A stretch of DNA of 10,199 nt from JBFELO01 sp041552055. GTDB lineage: Bacteria; Acidobacteriota; Thermoanaerobaculia; Thermoanaerobaculales; Sulfomarinibacteraceae. The position numbers and the translations under genes were made by a program. The DNA lies in NCBI GenBank assembly GCA_041552055.1, contig JBFELO010000161.1:1-10199 (forward strand). Direction: 5' to 3'. Below are positions 3,829-10,199 of the stretch, in pieces. The notes under the pieces are model-generated. The model was given only the letters and a program-made list of their open reading frames with translations. It was not told where the DNA came from and did no database searches. Numbering within the stretch: the first letter of the stretch is position 1; each line of letters begins with the position of its first letter.

Positions 3829-6732
3829 TCAGTTCTCCGAGGTCGCGATGGATCGACCCCCGGTGTCGACCGGTCCGAGATACAGATCGAGCCAGTCCAA
3901 CACCTCGCGAATCACCTCGTTGGGCGAGGCCGGAACGTGGCCGCCGTCGAGCAGGGCCAGGCGCTTGTGCTCGTCGGGCGTTCCCAGCATGTCGAACAGC
4001 GGTTGGATGTTGGTCTCGACGGGAGCCCCGAAGTCGGCTTTCCCGTTGACCATCAACGTCGGCACGTTCGACCGTGGCGCGAAGTTCTGCGGCACGGCGG
4101 CCGGCGGCCAGTCGTCCGGCAATCGGTATAGCCCGCCCGCGATGAGCACGCTCGCGTCGAATCGAGGCTCGATCGCGGTCAGCAGCGGACCGATATAGGC
4201 GCCCCAGCTCAGACCGTAGAAGGCCAGCCAGTCGCTGTCGATGTCCTCGCGGGTCTCGAGGAAATCGATCGTCCGGCGCAGGTCCTTGCCGATCTGGATC
4301 ATCACATCCCGGCGGTCGTTGGGGCCGTGCTGGTCGATCTGTCGTTCGTAGGTGCTCTGATAGACGGGGTAGACCAGCGCGCGGCCGCTCTTGGGGATGA
4401 AATAGGCGAACGGGAAGCTCGGGTTCGTGCTGTCCGTGAGGTAGCGCGCGCTCGACGGCGGGAAGTAGACGACGGCCTGGTAGGGCGGATCGATATTCTT
4501 CGGTAGGAACAGGTGGATCGGCAGGCGCTCATCGCCGTACGCCGCGCGCACGGAGACGACCTCGTGGCGCCAGTACTCCGGGCCGTCGTCGATCGACTCC
4601 ACCCTGGCGTCGGGGTCGCGGTCGTCGTAGTCGAAGCTCTGCCGCACGATGGCGAACACGTCGTCGTCGACCGCGGTGTCCTGCCGGTGGTCGTAGACCG
4701 GATGCTCGATCGCGATCAACGCGGCATCCGGCGGCGGTTCGTGGGTCCGCATGCAGCGGAAGCCGTTGATCAGCGAACGGTCGTGGGGGTCGGTCGCATC
4801 GGTTCCGCGATACAGATAGTCGGGGTCCGACCACGCGCCTCCCAGGATGTGGCGCATGTCGCCGGTGCGGTTGAGGCACCACTCCCGGACGTTGCCGGCC
4901 ATGTCGTACGTACCGTTGGGTCCGAGTCCCGCGTAGCTGCCGACCGCGGCGGGACCCTTCGTGTCGAAGTTGCTCCACAGCAGGATCTCGCTGAAGATGC
5001 TCTGCTGCGCCGCGAGACGCCAGTGGAAGACCGTCGGCAGGCTCTTGCCCGCCCACGCGGCGTAGGCCGACGCCTCGAACCAGCTGACGCCGCCGACCGG
5101 CAGGTCATCCTCACCTTCGGGGTAGCTGCCGAGGGCCCAGCCGGCGGGACCGGGGCGTCCGGTCGTGTCGACGAAAGCACGCCGGTCGACCCCTGCGGCC
5201 CAGAACCGGTCGTCGCGATAGCCGCCGTCATCCACGAACGACTTGTACTCGCGGTTGGTCACCTCGTACGTGTCGATCCAGAACGCGTCGAGCGCGACGG
5301 GCTCGGTCGCACCGAATCTGGCGGTGCCCTCCGGGACGTGGACCATCCCGGGCGGGATCTCGTCCTCGCGGAAGAGACGAAAGATCAGTCGGATGCCGAA
5401 TGGGGCTCCCTCGAACGTGGCGTGAGCCTCCTTCTCGACCCGGAAGCGGGCGGGCTGGCTGACGATCGCGTTCTCGAGCGGCGTCTCGCCGAGCCGGATC
5501 CACTCGCGATCGGGGTAGTTGTAGCCTTTGACGTAGACGGTGGCTCCGGGCGGATCGGAGTCGAGCGACACGGGTATCCCGATGTTCTCGACATACTGCA
5601 CCAGGTACGGATCGTCGGGGATGATCTCGGACGCCTCGTACAGCAGCCGCATGGCGCCGTCCTGGTCACCCGCGCTGAACAACCGTTCGATCTCGGGCAG
5701 CGCCGAGTTGCGGGCCCACGACACTCGTGAGCTGCGGTGGAGCAACCAAGCCGCTCCGGCGCCGACCAGCACGAGGAACAACCCGAGGGCGCCGAGGATC
5801 GCCGGGCGCCGCAGCAGCGACCCGAGGCCGGCAGCCGGCGCCTCGAGCCGTCGCTTCAGCTCGAGCAGCGCGTTGTGCAGCTCCTGACCCGAGGCGAAGC
5901 GTCCCTCGGGCGCCTTCTCCAGGCAGCGGGTGAGGATCGCCTGCAGCCCGGACGGCACGTCCCGACGCAGCTCGTCGAGCGGCGCGGGGTCGTCACGCAG
6001 GATCGCCGTCGCCGTGTCGAGATTCGATTCACCTGCAAACGGTCGCTTGCCGGAGAGCATCTCGTACAGCAGCACGCCGAACGAGAACACGTCCGAGCGT
6101 GCGTCGACCGGTCGTCCGTGCACCTGCTCGGGCGACATGTAGGCGAGGGTTCCGATGATCTGACCGGCGCGGGTGAGGTACGGCGAGGTCTGGACGGTGG
6201 CCGTGGGCGCCTCGGTCGGCGGCCTACCGTCCTGCGGGTCGACGTCGCCGATCAGCTTGCCGAGACCGAAGTCGAGAACCTTCGGCACGCCGTCATCCGT
6301 CAGCACGATGTTGTCCGGTTTCAGGTCGCGGTGCAGCACGCCCTCGCGATGCGCTTTCGCCAGCCCGGCCGCAATCCCGGTCGCGATGTCAACCGCGCGC
6401 CCGATGTCCAGCGGCTCGGCGCGGACCAGGCTGCGCAACGATTCGCCGCGCACCAGCTCCATGACGATAAACGTGACCCCTTCCTGCTCGCCGACGTCGT
6501 GCACCGTGGCGATGTTGGGATGGTTGAACGCCGCAGCCAGCATCGCCTCCTGGCGAAACCGCTGCCGGCGCTCCACGTCGGCCGTCACCTCCGCAGGCAA
6601 GACCTTGATCGCGACCTCGCGATCGAGACGCGTGTCGGTCGCGCGATAGACGGTTCCCATCCCACCCTGGCCGATCGTGCTGTCGATGCGGTAATGCGCG
6701 AGTTGTTGCCCTTGTGTCAGCTCCATGTCCAT
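3829..6732 (-). CDS. Ser/Thr kinase - PEGA - FGE-like - alpha/beta hydrolase fusion
   Basis: A 967-residue predicted membrane protein. Residues 14-295 are a Hanks-type kinase with GQGGMG (21-26), K43, E62, HRDLKPDN (D136), DFG (154-156) and YMSPEQ, so it should be active in the cytoplasm. One membrane helix lies at about 308-332. Outside it come a PEGA-like segment (385-435, SDPPGATVYV), a sulfatase-modifying-factor/FGE-like domain (about 460-663, with YEVTNREY, DMAGNVREWC, GGAW and NGFRCMR), and an alpha/beta hydrolase (about 675-955). The hydrolase has a probable triad of S842 (GLSWG), D900 and H932. The two redox cysteines of true FGE are missing after GGAW, where Asp636 and Tyr641 stand roughly in their place, so formylglycine formation is unlikely and a binding or scaffold role is more plausible. 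The hydrolase may be an esterase or peptidase; its substrate cannot be told. The start is the ATG at 6732 or the one at 6726. Confidence 0.92.
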   Translation of the reverse strand: MDMELTQGQQLAHYRIDSTIGQGGMGTVYRATDTRLDREVAIKVLPAEVTADVERRQRFRQEAMLAAAFNHPNIATVHDVGEQEGVTFIVMELVRGESLRSLVRAEPLDIGRAVDIATGIAAGLAKAHREGVLHRDLKPDNIVLTDDGVPKVLDFGLGKLIGDVDPQDGRPPTEAPTATVQTSPYLTRAGQIIGTLAYMSPEQVHGRPVDARSDVFSFGVLLYEMLSGKRPFAGESNLDTATAILRDDPAPLDELRRDVPSGLQAILTRCLEKAPEGRFASGQELHNALLELKRRLEAPAAGLGSLLRRPAILGALGLFLVLVGAGAAWLLHRSSRVSWARNSALPEIERLFSAGDQDGAMRLLYEASEIIPDDPYLVQYVENIGIPVSLDSDPPGATVYVKGYNYPDREWIRLGETPLENAIVSQPARFRVEKEAHATFEGAPFGIRLIFRLFREDEIPPGMVHVPEGTARFGATEPVALDAFWIDTYEVTNREYKSFVDDGGYRDDRFWAAGVDRRAFVDTTGRPGPAGWALGSYPEGEDDLPVGGVSWFEASAYAAWAGKSLPTVFHWRLAAQQSIFSEILLWSNFDTKGPAAVGSYAGLGPNGTYDMAGNVREWCLNRTGDMRHILGGAWSDPDYLYRGTDATDPHDRSLINGFRCMRTHEPPPDAALIAIEHPVYDHRQDTAVDDDVFAIVRQSFDYDDRDPDARVESIDDGPEYWRHEVVSVRAAYGDERLPIHLFLPKNIDPPYQAVVYFPPSSARYLTDSTNPSFPFAYFIPKSGRALVYPVYQSTYERQIDQHGPNDRRDVMIQIGKDLRRTIDFLETREDIDSDWLAFYGLSWGAYIGPLLTAIEPRFDASVLIAGGLYRLPDDWPPAAVPQNFAPRSNVPTLMVNGKADFGAPVETNIQPLFDMLGTPDEHKRLALLDGGHVPASPNEVIREVLDWLDLYLGPVDTGGRSIATSEN

Positions 6733-6762
6733 CCACCCACTGGAGTTTGATACCTGCCGACG

Positions 6763-6770
6763 ATGTTAGC
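6763..6770 (-). promoter_or_regulatory. Possible promoter box GCTAACAT upstream of the large kinase
   Basis: The minus strand reads CGTTTTCGGGCTAACATCG, 30 nt upstream of the kinase ATG. It shares GCTAACATC with the box ahead of the DUF2938 gene, and a nearby TTTTCG is also common to both. No clear -35 is seen. Confidence 0.35.
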
Positions 6771-6878
6771 CCGAAAACGACCCAAGCCACAGGGATTCCT
6801 GCCGCCCCGCCTCTTCTCTGGCCGCTCCATGGCCGTATTTCTTCTCGGGCGTGTGTAGCAAAGGCACCAGCCTTCACT

Positions 6879-6891
6879 GGGTGGCACCCAT
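6879..6891 (-). repeat. GGGTGCCACCC intergenic element after kinase 2
   Basis: The plus strand reads GGGTGGCACCCAT, an interrupted palindrome (GGGTG and CACCC around one base), 14 nt beyond the stop codon of the upstream kinase. A second stem, TGGCA-CCCA-TGCCA, overlaps it. On the gene strand ATGGGTGCCACCCAGTGAAGG resembles ATGGGTGCCACG...GTGAAGG after the large kinase. Confidence 0.5.
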
Positions 6892-6905
6892 GCCACGGAG
6901 GCGCA

Positions 6906-8537
6906 CTACCGAGGCTCCGGCCCTCGGTCCTCCAGCTCGAGCAGGACAACGATTCGTTTGCGAATCGCCTCGCCGGTCGTTGGGTCTCGGAACGAGGACT
7001 CGCCAGCCGCGTTCCTCGGCACCTGGAACGTGAAAACGCGGCCCTTCAGATGCGGGTACCGACGTTCGGCCTCGGCCACGAACGCCCGCTGCTGCTCCTC
7101 GATCCAACCGGGAGGTGCGCCGCGCGAGTAGACCAAGAACTTCGTGTGGGGATCGCCCATCCCGACGTAGCCGAAGAACGCGATGAGTTTGCCGAGTACG
7201 ATCTCGTAGACCCTATAGGCACGGGCTTCGATCACGGGATCGTCAAACGGAGGATAGCCGTAGCCGAGTTCCAGGTTGATCGAGTGATAAAAAGCCGAGC
7301 GATGGACCACGATGAGATCTGGCCGTTGCTTGAGAATTTGGTCCTCGCGATCCCACCTCGAACCCAACGTTTCTTTGTGTATCTCGATCGGCAGATCCCG
7401 AAGCAGGCCGTTGAGATCGTCGGCATTCGTCCCGGCATTGTTCCGCGTCTCGGCGTCGTAGACTCCATAAGGTGCCAGCGTGTCCATCAGGAAGACGACC
7501 GGGAGGGGGCCCCGTGGGGCTGCCGCTTCATCCGTACGCGAGGCATACCACACGGCGCCTGCTGCCAGTGCCCCACCGACGATCGCACCCGCCAGAGCAA
7601 GCGCGGCGGCTCGAGGCGCGGTCGCTCCCGATCGCGATCCGGCATCCGTGACCGGCGAGGAGTGATACGCGCGGGCCGGTTCGCTCACCGCGTCCTCGAT
7701 CTCGATCCTCGCGTCGGCGATCGCGTGCAACCGTCGGCCAGGTGCCTTCTGCAGACAACGGCGCAGCTGGCGCCGAACCGCCGGAGGCGTCGCGTCGTGC
7801 AGCCGGTCCCACTCCGGCTCGTGCGTCACAACGGCCGCCAGGGTGTCGGTGATCGTCTCCCCCTGGAACGGCTTCTCGCCGCTGAGCATCTCGAAGAGCA
7901 AACAGCCGAACGCCCAGATGTCCGTTCGATTGTCGACACGTCTTCCGCGCGCCTGCTCCGGGCTCATGTAGGAGACGGTGCCCAGAAGAACGCCCGCTTC
8001 AGTCATCTGGCCGGTCACCGTCGGCGATTGCGTGATGTCCGGATCACCCTCGTCGGCCTGCCACGCCTTGGCCAGCCCGAAGTCGAGCACCTTGACCCGG
8101 CCTTCGGGCGACAGCATCACGTTGGCAGGCTTGAGGTCTCGGTGCACAACGCCGAGCTCGTGGGCGGCTTCCAGCCCCGCAGCGATCTCGAGCGCGATCT
8201 CGAGTGCCTCGTCGACCGGCACGTTTTTCTTCTGCAAATGCTCATCCAGGGTTTCGCCCAGGGCCAGCTCCATGACGAGAAAGCGTTGGCCGTCATGCTC
8301 CTCGAGACCGTAGAGAGTGGCGATGTTCTGATGGCTGAGCGAAGCGAGCACCCTGGCCTCGCGCTCGAAACGGGCGATCCTCTCCGGGTTTCCCGCGACC
8401 GCCTCCGCCAGGACCTTGACCGCCACCTCCCGATCGAGCTCGGTGTCCAGTGCTCGGTACACCTCCCCCATGCCCCCGGCACCGAGGATGCCGAGGATCT
8501 CGTAGCGCCCGAGGCGGTCACCGGTCGAGAGAGTCAT
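6906..8537 (-). CDS. Membrane Ser/Thr kinase with unrecognised C-terminal domain
   Basis: A 543-residue predicted protein. Residues 12-280 are a Hanks-type kinase with GAGGMG (19-24), K41, E60, HRDLKPAN (D134), DFGLAK (152-157) and GTVSYMSPEQARG (186-198), all needed for activity. An Ala/Gly-rich membrane helix spans about 308-332. The remaining ~200 residues face the other side of the membrane and match no family I know. They alternate strands and helices (PVVFLMDTL, DLPIEIHKE, PDLIVVHRSAFYH, TKFLVYSRG, GRVFTFQVP), suggesting a Rossmann-like ligand-binding or sensor domain. The frame runs up to 8660, but that ATG lies inside an intergenic repeat. I prefer the ATG at 8537, whose product begins MTLSTGDRLGRYEI, five residues or so ahead of the kinase fold as in related enzymes. 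The ribosome site (GGGA) is weak. Confidence 0.9.
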   Translation of the reverse strand: MTLSTGDRLGRYEILGILGAGGMGEVYRALDTELDREVAVKVLAEAVAGNPERIARFEREARVLASLSHQNIATLYGLEEHDGQRFLVMELALGETLDEHLQKKNVPVDEALEIALEIAAGLEAAHELGVVHRDLKPANVMLSPEGRVKVLDFGLAKAWQADEGDPDITQSPTVTGQMTEAGVLLGTVSYMSPEQARGRRVDNRTDIWAFGCLLFEMLSGEKPFQGETITDTLAAVVTHEPEWDRLHDATPPAVRRQLRRCLQKAPGRRLHAIADARIEIEDAVSEPARAYHSSPVTDAGSRSGATAPRAAALALAGAIVGGALAAGAVWYASRTDEAAAPRGPLPVVFLMDTLAPYGVYDAETRNNAGTNADDLNGLLRDLPIEIHKETLGSRWDREDQILKQRPDLIVVHRSAFYHSINLELGYGYPPFDDPVIEARAYRVYEIVLGKLIAFFGYVGMGDPHTKFLVYSRGAPPGWIEEQQRAFVAEAERRYPHLKGRVFTFQVPRNAAGESSFRDPTTGEAIRKRIVVLLELEDRGPEPR

Positions 8538-8556
8538 AGCTGATCCCAGAAAGGCC

Positions 8557-8564
8557 ATGATAGC
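8557..8564 (-). promoter_or_regulatory. Possible promoter box GCTATCAT upstream of kinase 2
   Basis: The minus strand reads TGCGCTATCATGG, ending 19 nt upstream of the chosen ATG. It matches TGCGCTAACATC ahead of the DUF2938 gene at ten of twelve positions. The short leader and the lack of a recognisable -35 keep this tentative. Confidence 0.3.
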
Positions 8565-8608
8565 GCAGGATGAAATACCGGAGCCGGGCACATCAGCCGT
8601 CTCCAGAA

Positions 8609-8670
8609 GGGTGCCATGAAGGAAGCATGAGGAGGAAGGGTGCCGGAGGGTGCCACCCATCGGATTGTGA
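8609..8670 (-). repeat. Cluster of three GGGTGCC motifs with one full element
   Basis: The plus strand carries GGGTGCC at 8609-8615, 8638-8644 and 8648-8654. The last extends to GGGTGCCACCCAT (interrupted palindrome GGGTG-C-CACCC at 8648-8658) and is followed by CGGATTGTGA to 8670. The complete unit lies 43 nt downstream of the lipoprotein stop codon. On the gene strand it reads TCACAATCCGATGGGTGCC. Confidence 0.5.
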
Positions 8671-8713
8671 CTTTATTCGAACTGAACCGTCCCCCGATCG
8701 AGCGACGGAGTGC

Positions 8714-9511
8714 TCACGAGGCGGACACGCCCGCCGGAGGATCGCTCAGCAATATCCTCAGCCGCCGCGTACACACCTGATGCAGATACGCGTCGGTCGG
8801 CCCGTACCCTGTGGCGGCGAGCACCCTGCCGCGCGATCCCACGAGACGGACGACGCCGCACAGGAACACGGCGTCCGGCCCCGCTTCGAGGGCACGATTC
8901 CAGCGACTGTCGTCGAGTCCAAACCGGATCGAGGCTCGCTGGCCGGGGGCGAGCCCGCGGCCGATGGGACGATCGACGACCTCGATCACCCACGGTGTCT
9001 CCTCGTGGGCAGGTCGGATGCTGGCCTGGAACGAGATCCCGAACACGGTGGAGCGCGTGCCGTTCCGGACCACGGCCTCGACCAGCGGACGCTCGAGGTT
9101 GTCCTCGCCGATGGGGAACAGCCGCACATCGCTGAGTTCGACGCGATCGATGAGTGACGTCGCGGCCGCGCCGGTTCGGCGGCGGGAGTCGAGGTCGGCG
9201 ATCCTCTCGCGGAGGTCTTCGACGCGTCGCACCCAGGCCGCCGTCAGGATCTCTTCAGCCGTCAGGCCATCGAACGGGACGAAGGCCTCGAGAAACGGCT
9301 CGACGGGGCCGACGTCGATCCCGACCGTGGCGTCGTCGGTGAGGTAGGCGATGGAGTCGCGAAAGGCCTCGCGCCGGTCCGGTTCGAGGGACGCCTCGAG
9401 ATGCGCCAGCGATTCGACCAGCGCGGTCGCGTCCGAGGTGTCGAGCTCGGGCGAGCCGCAGCCACAGGCCATGACGAAAACGGCAGCGAGCAGCCCGCGA
9501 CTCTGCGACAT
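8714..9511 (-). CDS. Probable lipoprotein, DUF6694-like
   Basis: A 265-residue secreted protein. MSQSRGLLAAVFVMACGCG gives a short hydrophobic signal with a lipobox-like VMAC, so lipidation at C16 is likely (C18 is a less likely alternative). Residues 23-57 (LDTSDATALVESLAHLEASL and on) and GLTAEEILTAA (82-92), followed by a charged helix (94-112), resemble from memory the DUF6694 lipoproteins. The C-terminal half (about 124-195) looks like a beta sandwich with VRNGT, SFQASI, PWVIE and GLAPGQ, also seen there. No function is known for that family and I infer none beyond an envelope location. The start at 9511 is set by GGAGGT (9517-9522) with 5-nt spacing and by the signal peptide; the frame extends further but only into the gap. 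It is followed by the two kinases on the same strand. Confidence 0.75.
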   Translation of the reverse strand: MSQSRGLLAAVFVMACGCGSPELDTSDATALVESLAHLEASLEPDRREAFRDSIAYLTDDATVGIDVGPVEPFLEAFVPFDGLTAEEILTAAWVRRVEDLRERIADLDSRRRTGAAATSLIDRVELSDVRLFPIGEDNLERPLVEAVVRNGTRSTVFGISFQASIRPAHEETPWVIEVVDRPIGRGLAPGQRASIRFGLDDSRWNRALEAGPDAVFLCGVVRLVGSRGRVLAATGYGPTDAYLHQVCTRRLRILLSDPPAGVSAS

Positions 9512-9557
9512 GGTGGACCTCCAGAACGAGCCTACCCCCGTGGGCCGTCGCGATGGC

Positions 9558-9581
9558 GTGGCACGTGTCACGTGATTGTGG
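9558..9581 (-). promoter_or_regulatory. CACGTG-T-CACGTG palindrome with GTGCCAC core
   Basis: The plus strand reads GTGGCACGTGTCACGTGATT and then GTGG. Two CACGTG hexamers (9562-9567 and 9569-9574) around one base form a 13-bp interrupted palindrome, about 50 bp upstream of the lipoprotein ATG and 59-82 bp downstream of the preceding stop. It could be an operator for a dimeric regulator. It also carries GTGGCAC and GATTGTG, so it may be another copy of the intergenic element family. Confidence 0.4.
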
Positions 9582-9639
9582 TCGGATTCACGGAGCCGCG
9601 CATGTCCCGATGCACCCTGGACCTGGTAACCAAGATCCA

Positions 9640-10199
9640 CTACTGTCTGGAATCGCTCCACGCGCCGGTCCCTCCGGACTCAAATCCATCGCTGAAGATC
9701 TCCGTCGGATTGGGTAGAGGTGTCGATGTGCTGGTGGGCGTCGGAGTGGGTGTTGGTGGTACCGGAATATTGGTCGGCGTAGGCGTAGGCGTTGGCGTTG
9801 GCGGCAGCGGTGTGCCGGTAGGTGTGGGGGTCGGCGGCACGGGGGTGTTGGTGGGCGTTGCTGTTGGCGGCACCGGCGTGGATGTTGGCGTGGGTGTTGG
9901 CGGCAGCGGCGTGTCGGTAGGTGTGGGAGTCGGGGGCAAAGGGGTGTTGGTTGGCGTGGCGGTCGGCGGCACAGGAGTGTCGGTAGGTGTGGGTGTTGGC
10001 GGCAGCGGTGGTTCGGTGGGTGTGGGAGTCGGCGGCGCGGGGGTGTCAGTTGTCGTAGGAGTTGGCGGCAGCGGTGTGTCGGTAGGCGTGGTAGTCGGCG
10101 GCACAGGAGTGTCGGTGGGCGTGGGGGTCGGAGGCACGGGGGTGTCGGTTGGCGTGGGGGTTGGCGGCACGGGGGTGTTGGTGGGCGTTGCTGTTGGCG
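9640..10199 (-). CDS. Pro/Thr-repeat secreted or surface protein, C-terminal part
   Basis: The 5' end lies beyond the right edge, and 186 complete codons are visible. Almost all of it is a tandem array of an 11-residue unit PTxTPxPPTxT, where the first x is mostly D, N or S and the second V or L. Such Pro/Thr stalks are extended, often glycosylated linkers on exported proteins. The protein ends with PTEIFSDGFESGGTGAWSDS plus two residues. This DGFESG...W tail closes many large secreted bacterial proteins that I recall, and may be a sorting or anchoring signal, although that is not established. The catalytic or binding domain must lie further upstream, outside this window. Other frames across the array are also open because the unit is a multiple of three, but only this frame ends in the recognisable tail. 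Confidence 0.75.
   Translation of the reverse strand, partial: PTATPTNTPVPPTPTPTDTPVPPTPTPTDTPVPPTTTPTDTPLPPTPTTTDTPAPPTPTPTEPPLPPTPTPTDTPVPPTATPTNTPLPPTPTPTDTPLPPTPTPTSTPVPPTATPTNTPVPPTPTPTGTPLPPTPTPTPTPTNIPVPPTPTPTPTSTSTPLPNPTEIFSDGFESGGTGAWSDSRQ
9731..10199 (-). repeat. 33-bp tandem repeat encoding PTxTPxPPTxT
   Basis: About fourteen imperfect copies of a 33-bp unit. One reads GTGTTGGTGGGCGTTGCTGT and continues TGGCGGCACCGGC on the plus strand. The last units near 9770-9810 carry extra PTPT codons, a sign of slippage. The plus strand is strongly G/T-rich with G runs, the minus strand C/A-rich. The array runs off the window. Confidence 0.9.

Noticed and set aside
4513..6750. Two long plus-strand frames (405 and 337 codons)
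   Set aside because: Both are antisense shadows of the 967-residue kinase fusion and show no recognisable domain or ribosome site.
6714..8543. A 609-codon open frame on the plus strand
   Set aside because: It is exactly opposite the kinase 2 gene, which has complete kinase motifs. The plus-strand translation has no motif and an Arg/Val/Asp-heavy composition typical of antisense frames in GC-rich DNA.
9731..10199. CRISPR-like regular array
   Set aside because: The 33-bp units are directly adjacent with no spacers, stay in frame, and encode a Pro/Thr stalk.

Overview
All recognisable genes in this GC-rich window lie on the minus strand, so transcription runs from high to low coordinates. The content suggests a free-living bacterium with many eukaryote-like signalling proteins: two membrane-anchored Hanks-type Ser/Thr kinases (one fused to a formylglycine-generating-enzyme-like domain and an alpha/beta hydrolase), a SpoIIE-type PP2C phosphatase, an ECF sigma remnant, and a secreted protein with a Pro/Thr-repeat stalk and a DGFESG-type tail. 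This mix is familiar from Acidobacteriota and neighbouring uncultured phyla. That placement is an inference from gene content, not a phylogenetic result.

In transcription order: (1) 10199-9640, the C-terminal end of a surface or secreted protein made of 33-bp (11-residue) Pro/Thr repeats. (2) 9511-8714, a probable lipoprotein. (3) 8537-6906, a Ser/Thr kinase with one membrane segment and a C-terminal domain I do not recognise. (4) 6732-3829, a 967-residue kinase, membrane segment, PEGA-like, FGE-like and alpha/beta-hydrolase fusion. (5) 3611-3123, a DUF2938-like four-helix membrane protein. (6) 2827-2675, the first 51 codons of an ECF sigma factor, cut off exactly at the end of an insertion sequence. 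(7) 2674-1417, a complete IS3-family (IS407-group-like) element with orfA, orfB and terminal inverted repeats but no visible target duplication. (8) 1325-345, a SpoIIE-type phosphatase. (9) 344-1, no recognisable gene.

The genes are separated by gaps of about 55 to 300 bp rather than packed as an operon. The gaps carry a recurring short element with core GGGTGCCAC (read on the gene strand), found in every gap downstream of the six non-IS genes. In three of them it sits in a near-identical 20-bp copy 6-19 nt after the stop codon. One copy forms the right arm of a 25-bp interrupted inverted repeat after the large kinase. This family of 3'-end elements is the least expected signal in the window. 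The kinases and the phosphatase may form a local phospho-signalling set, but nothing in the sequence proves that they act on each other.
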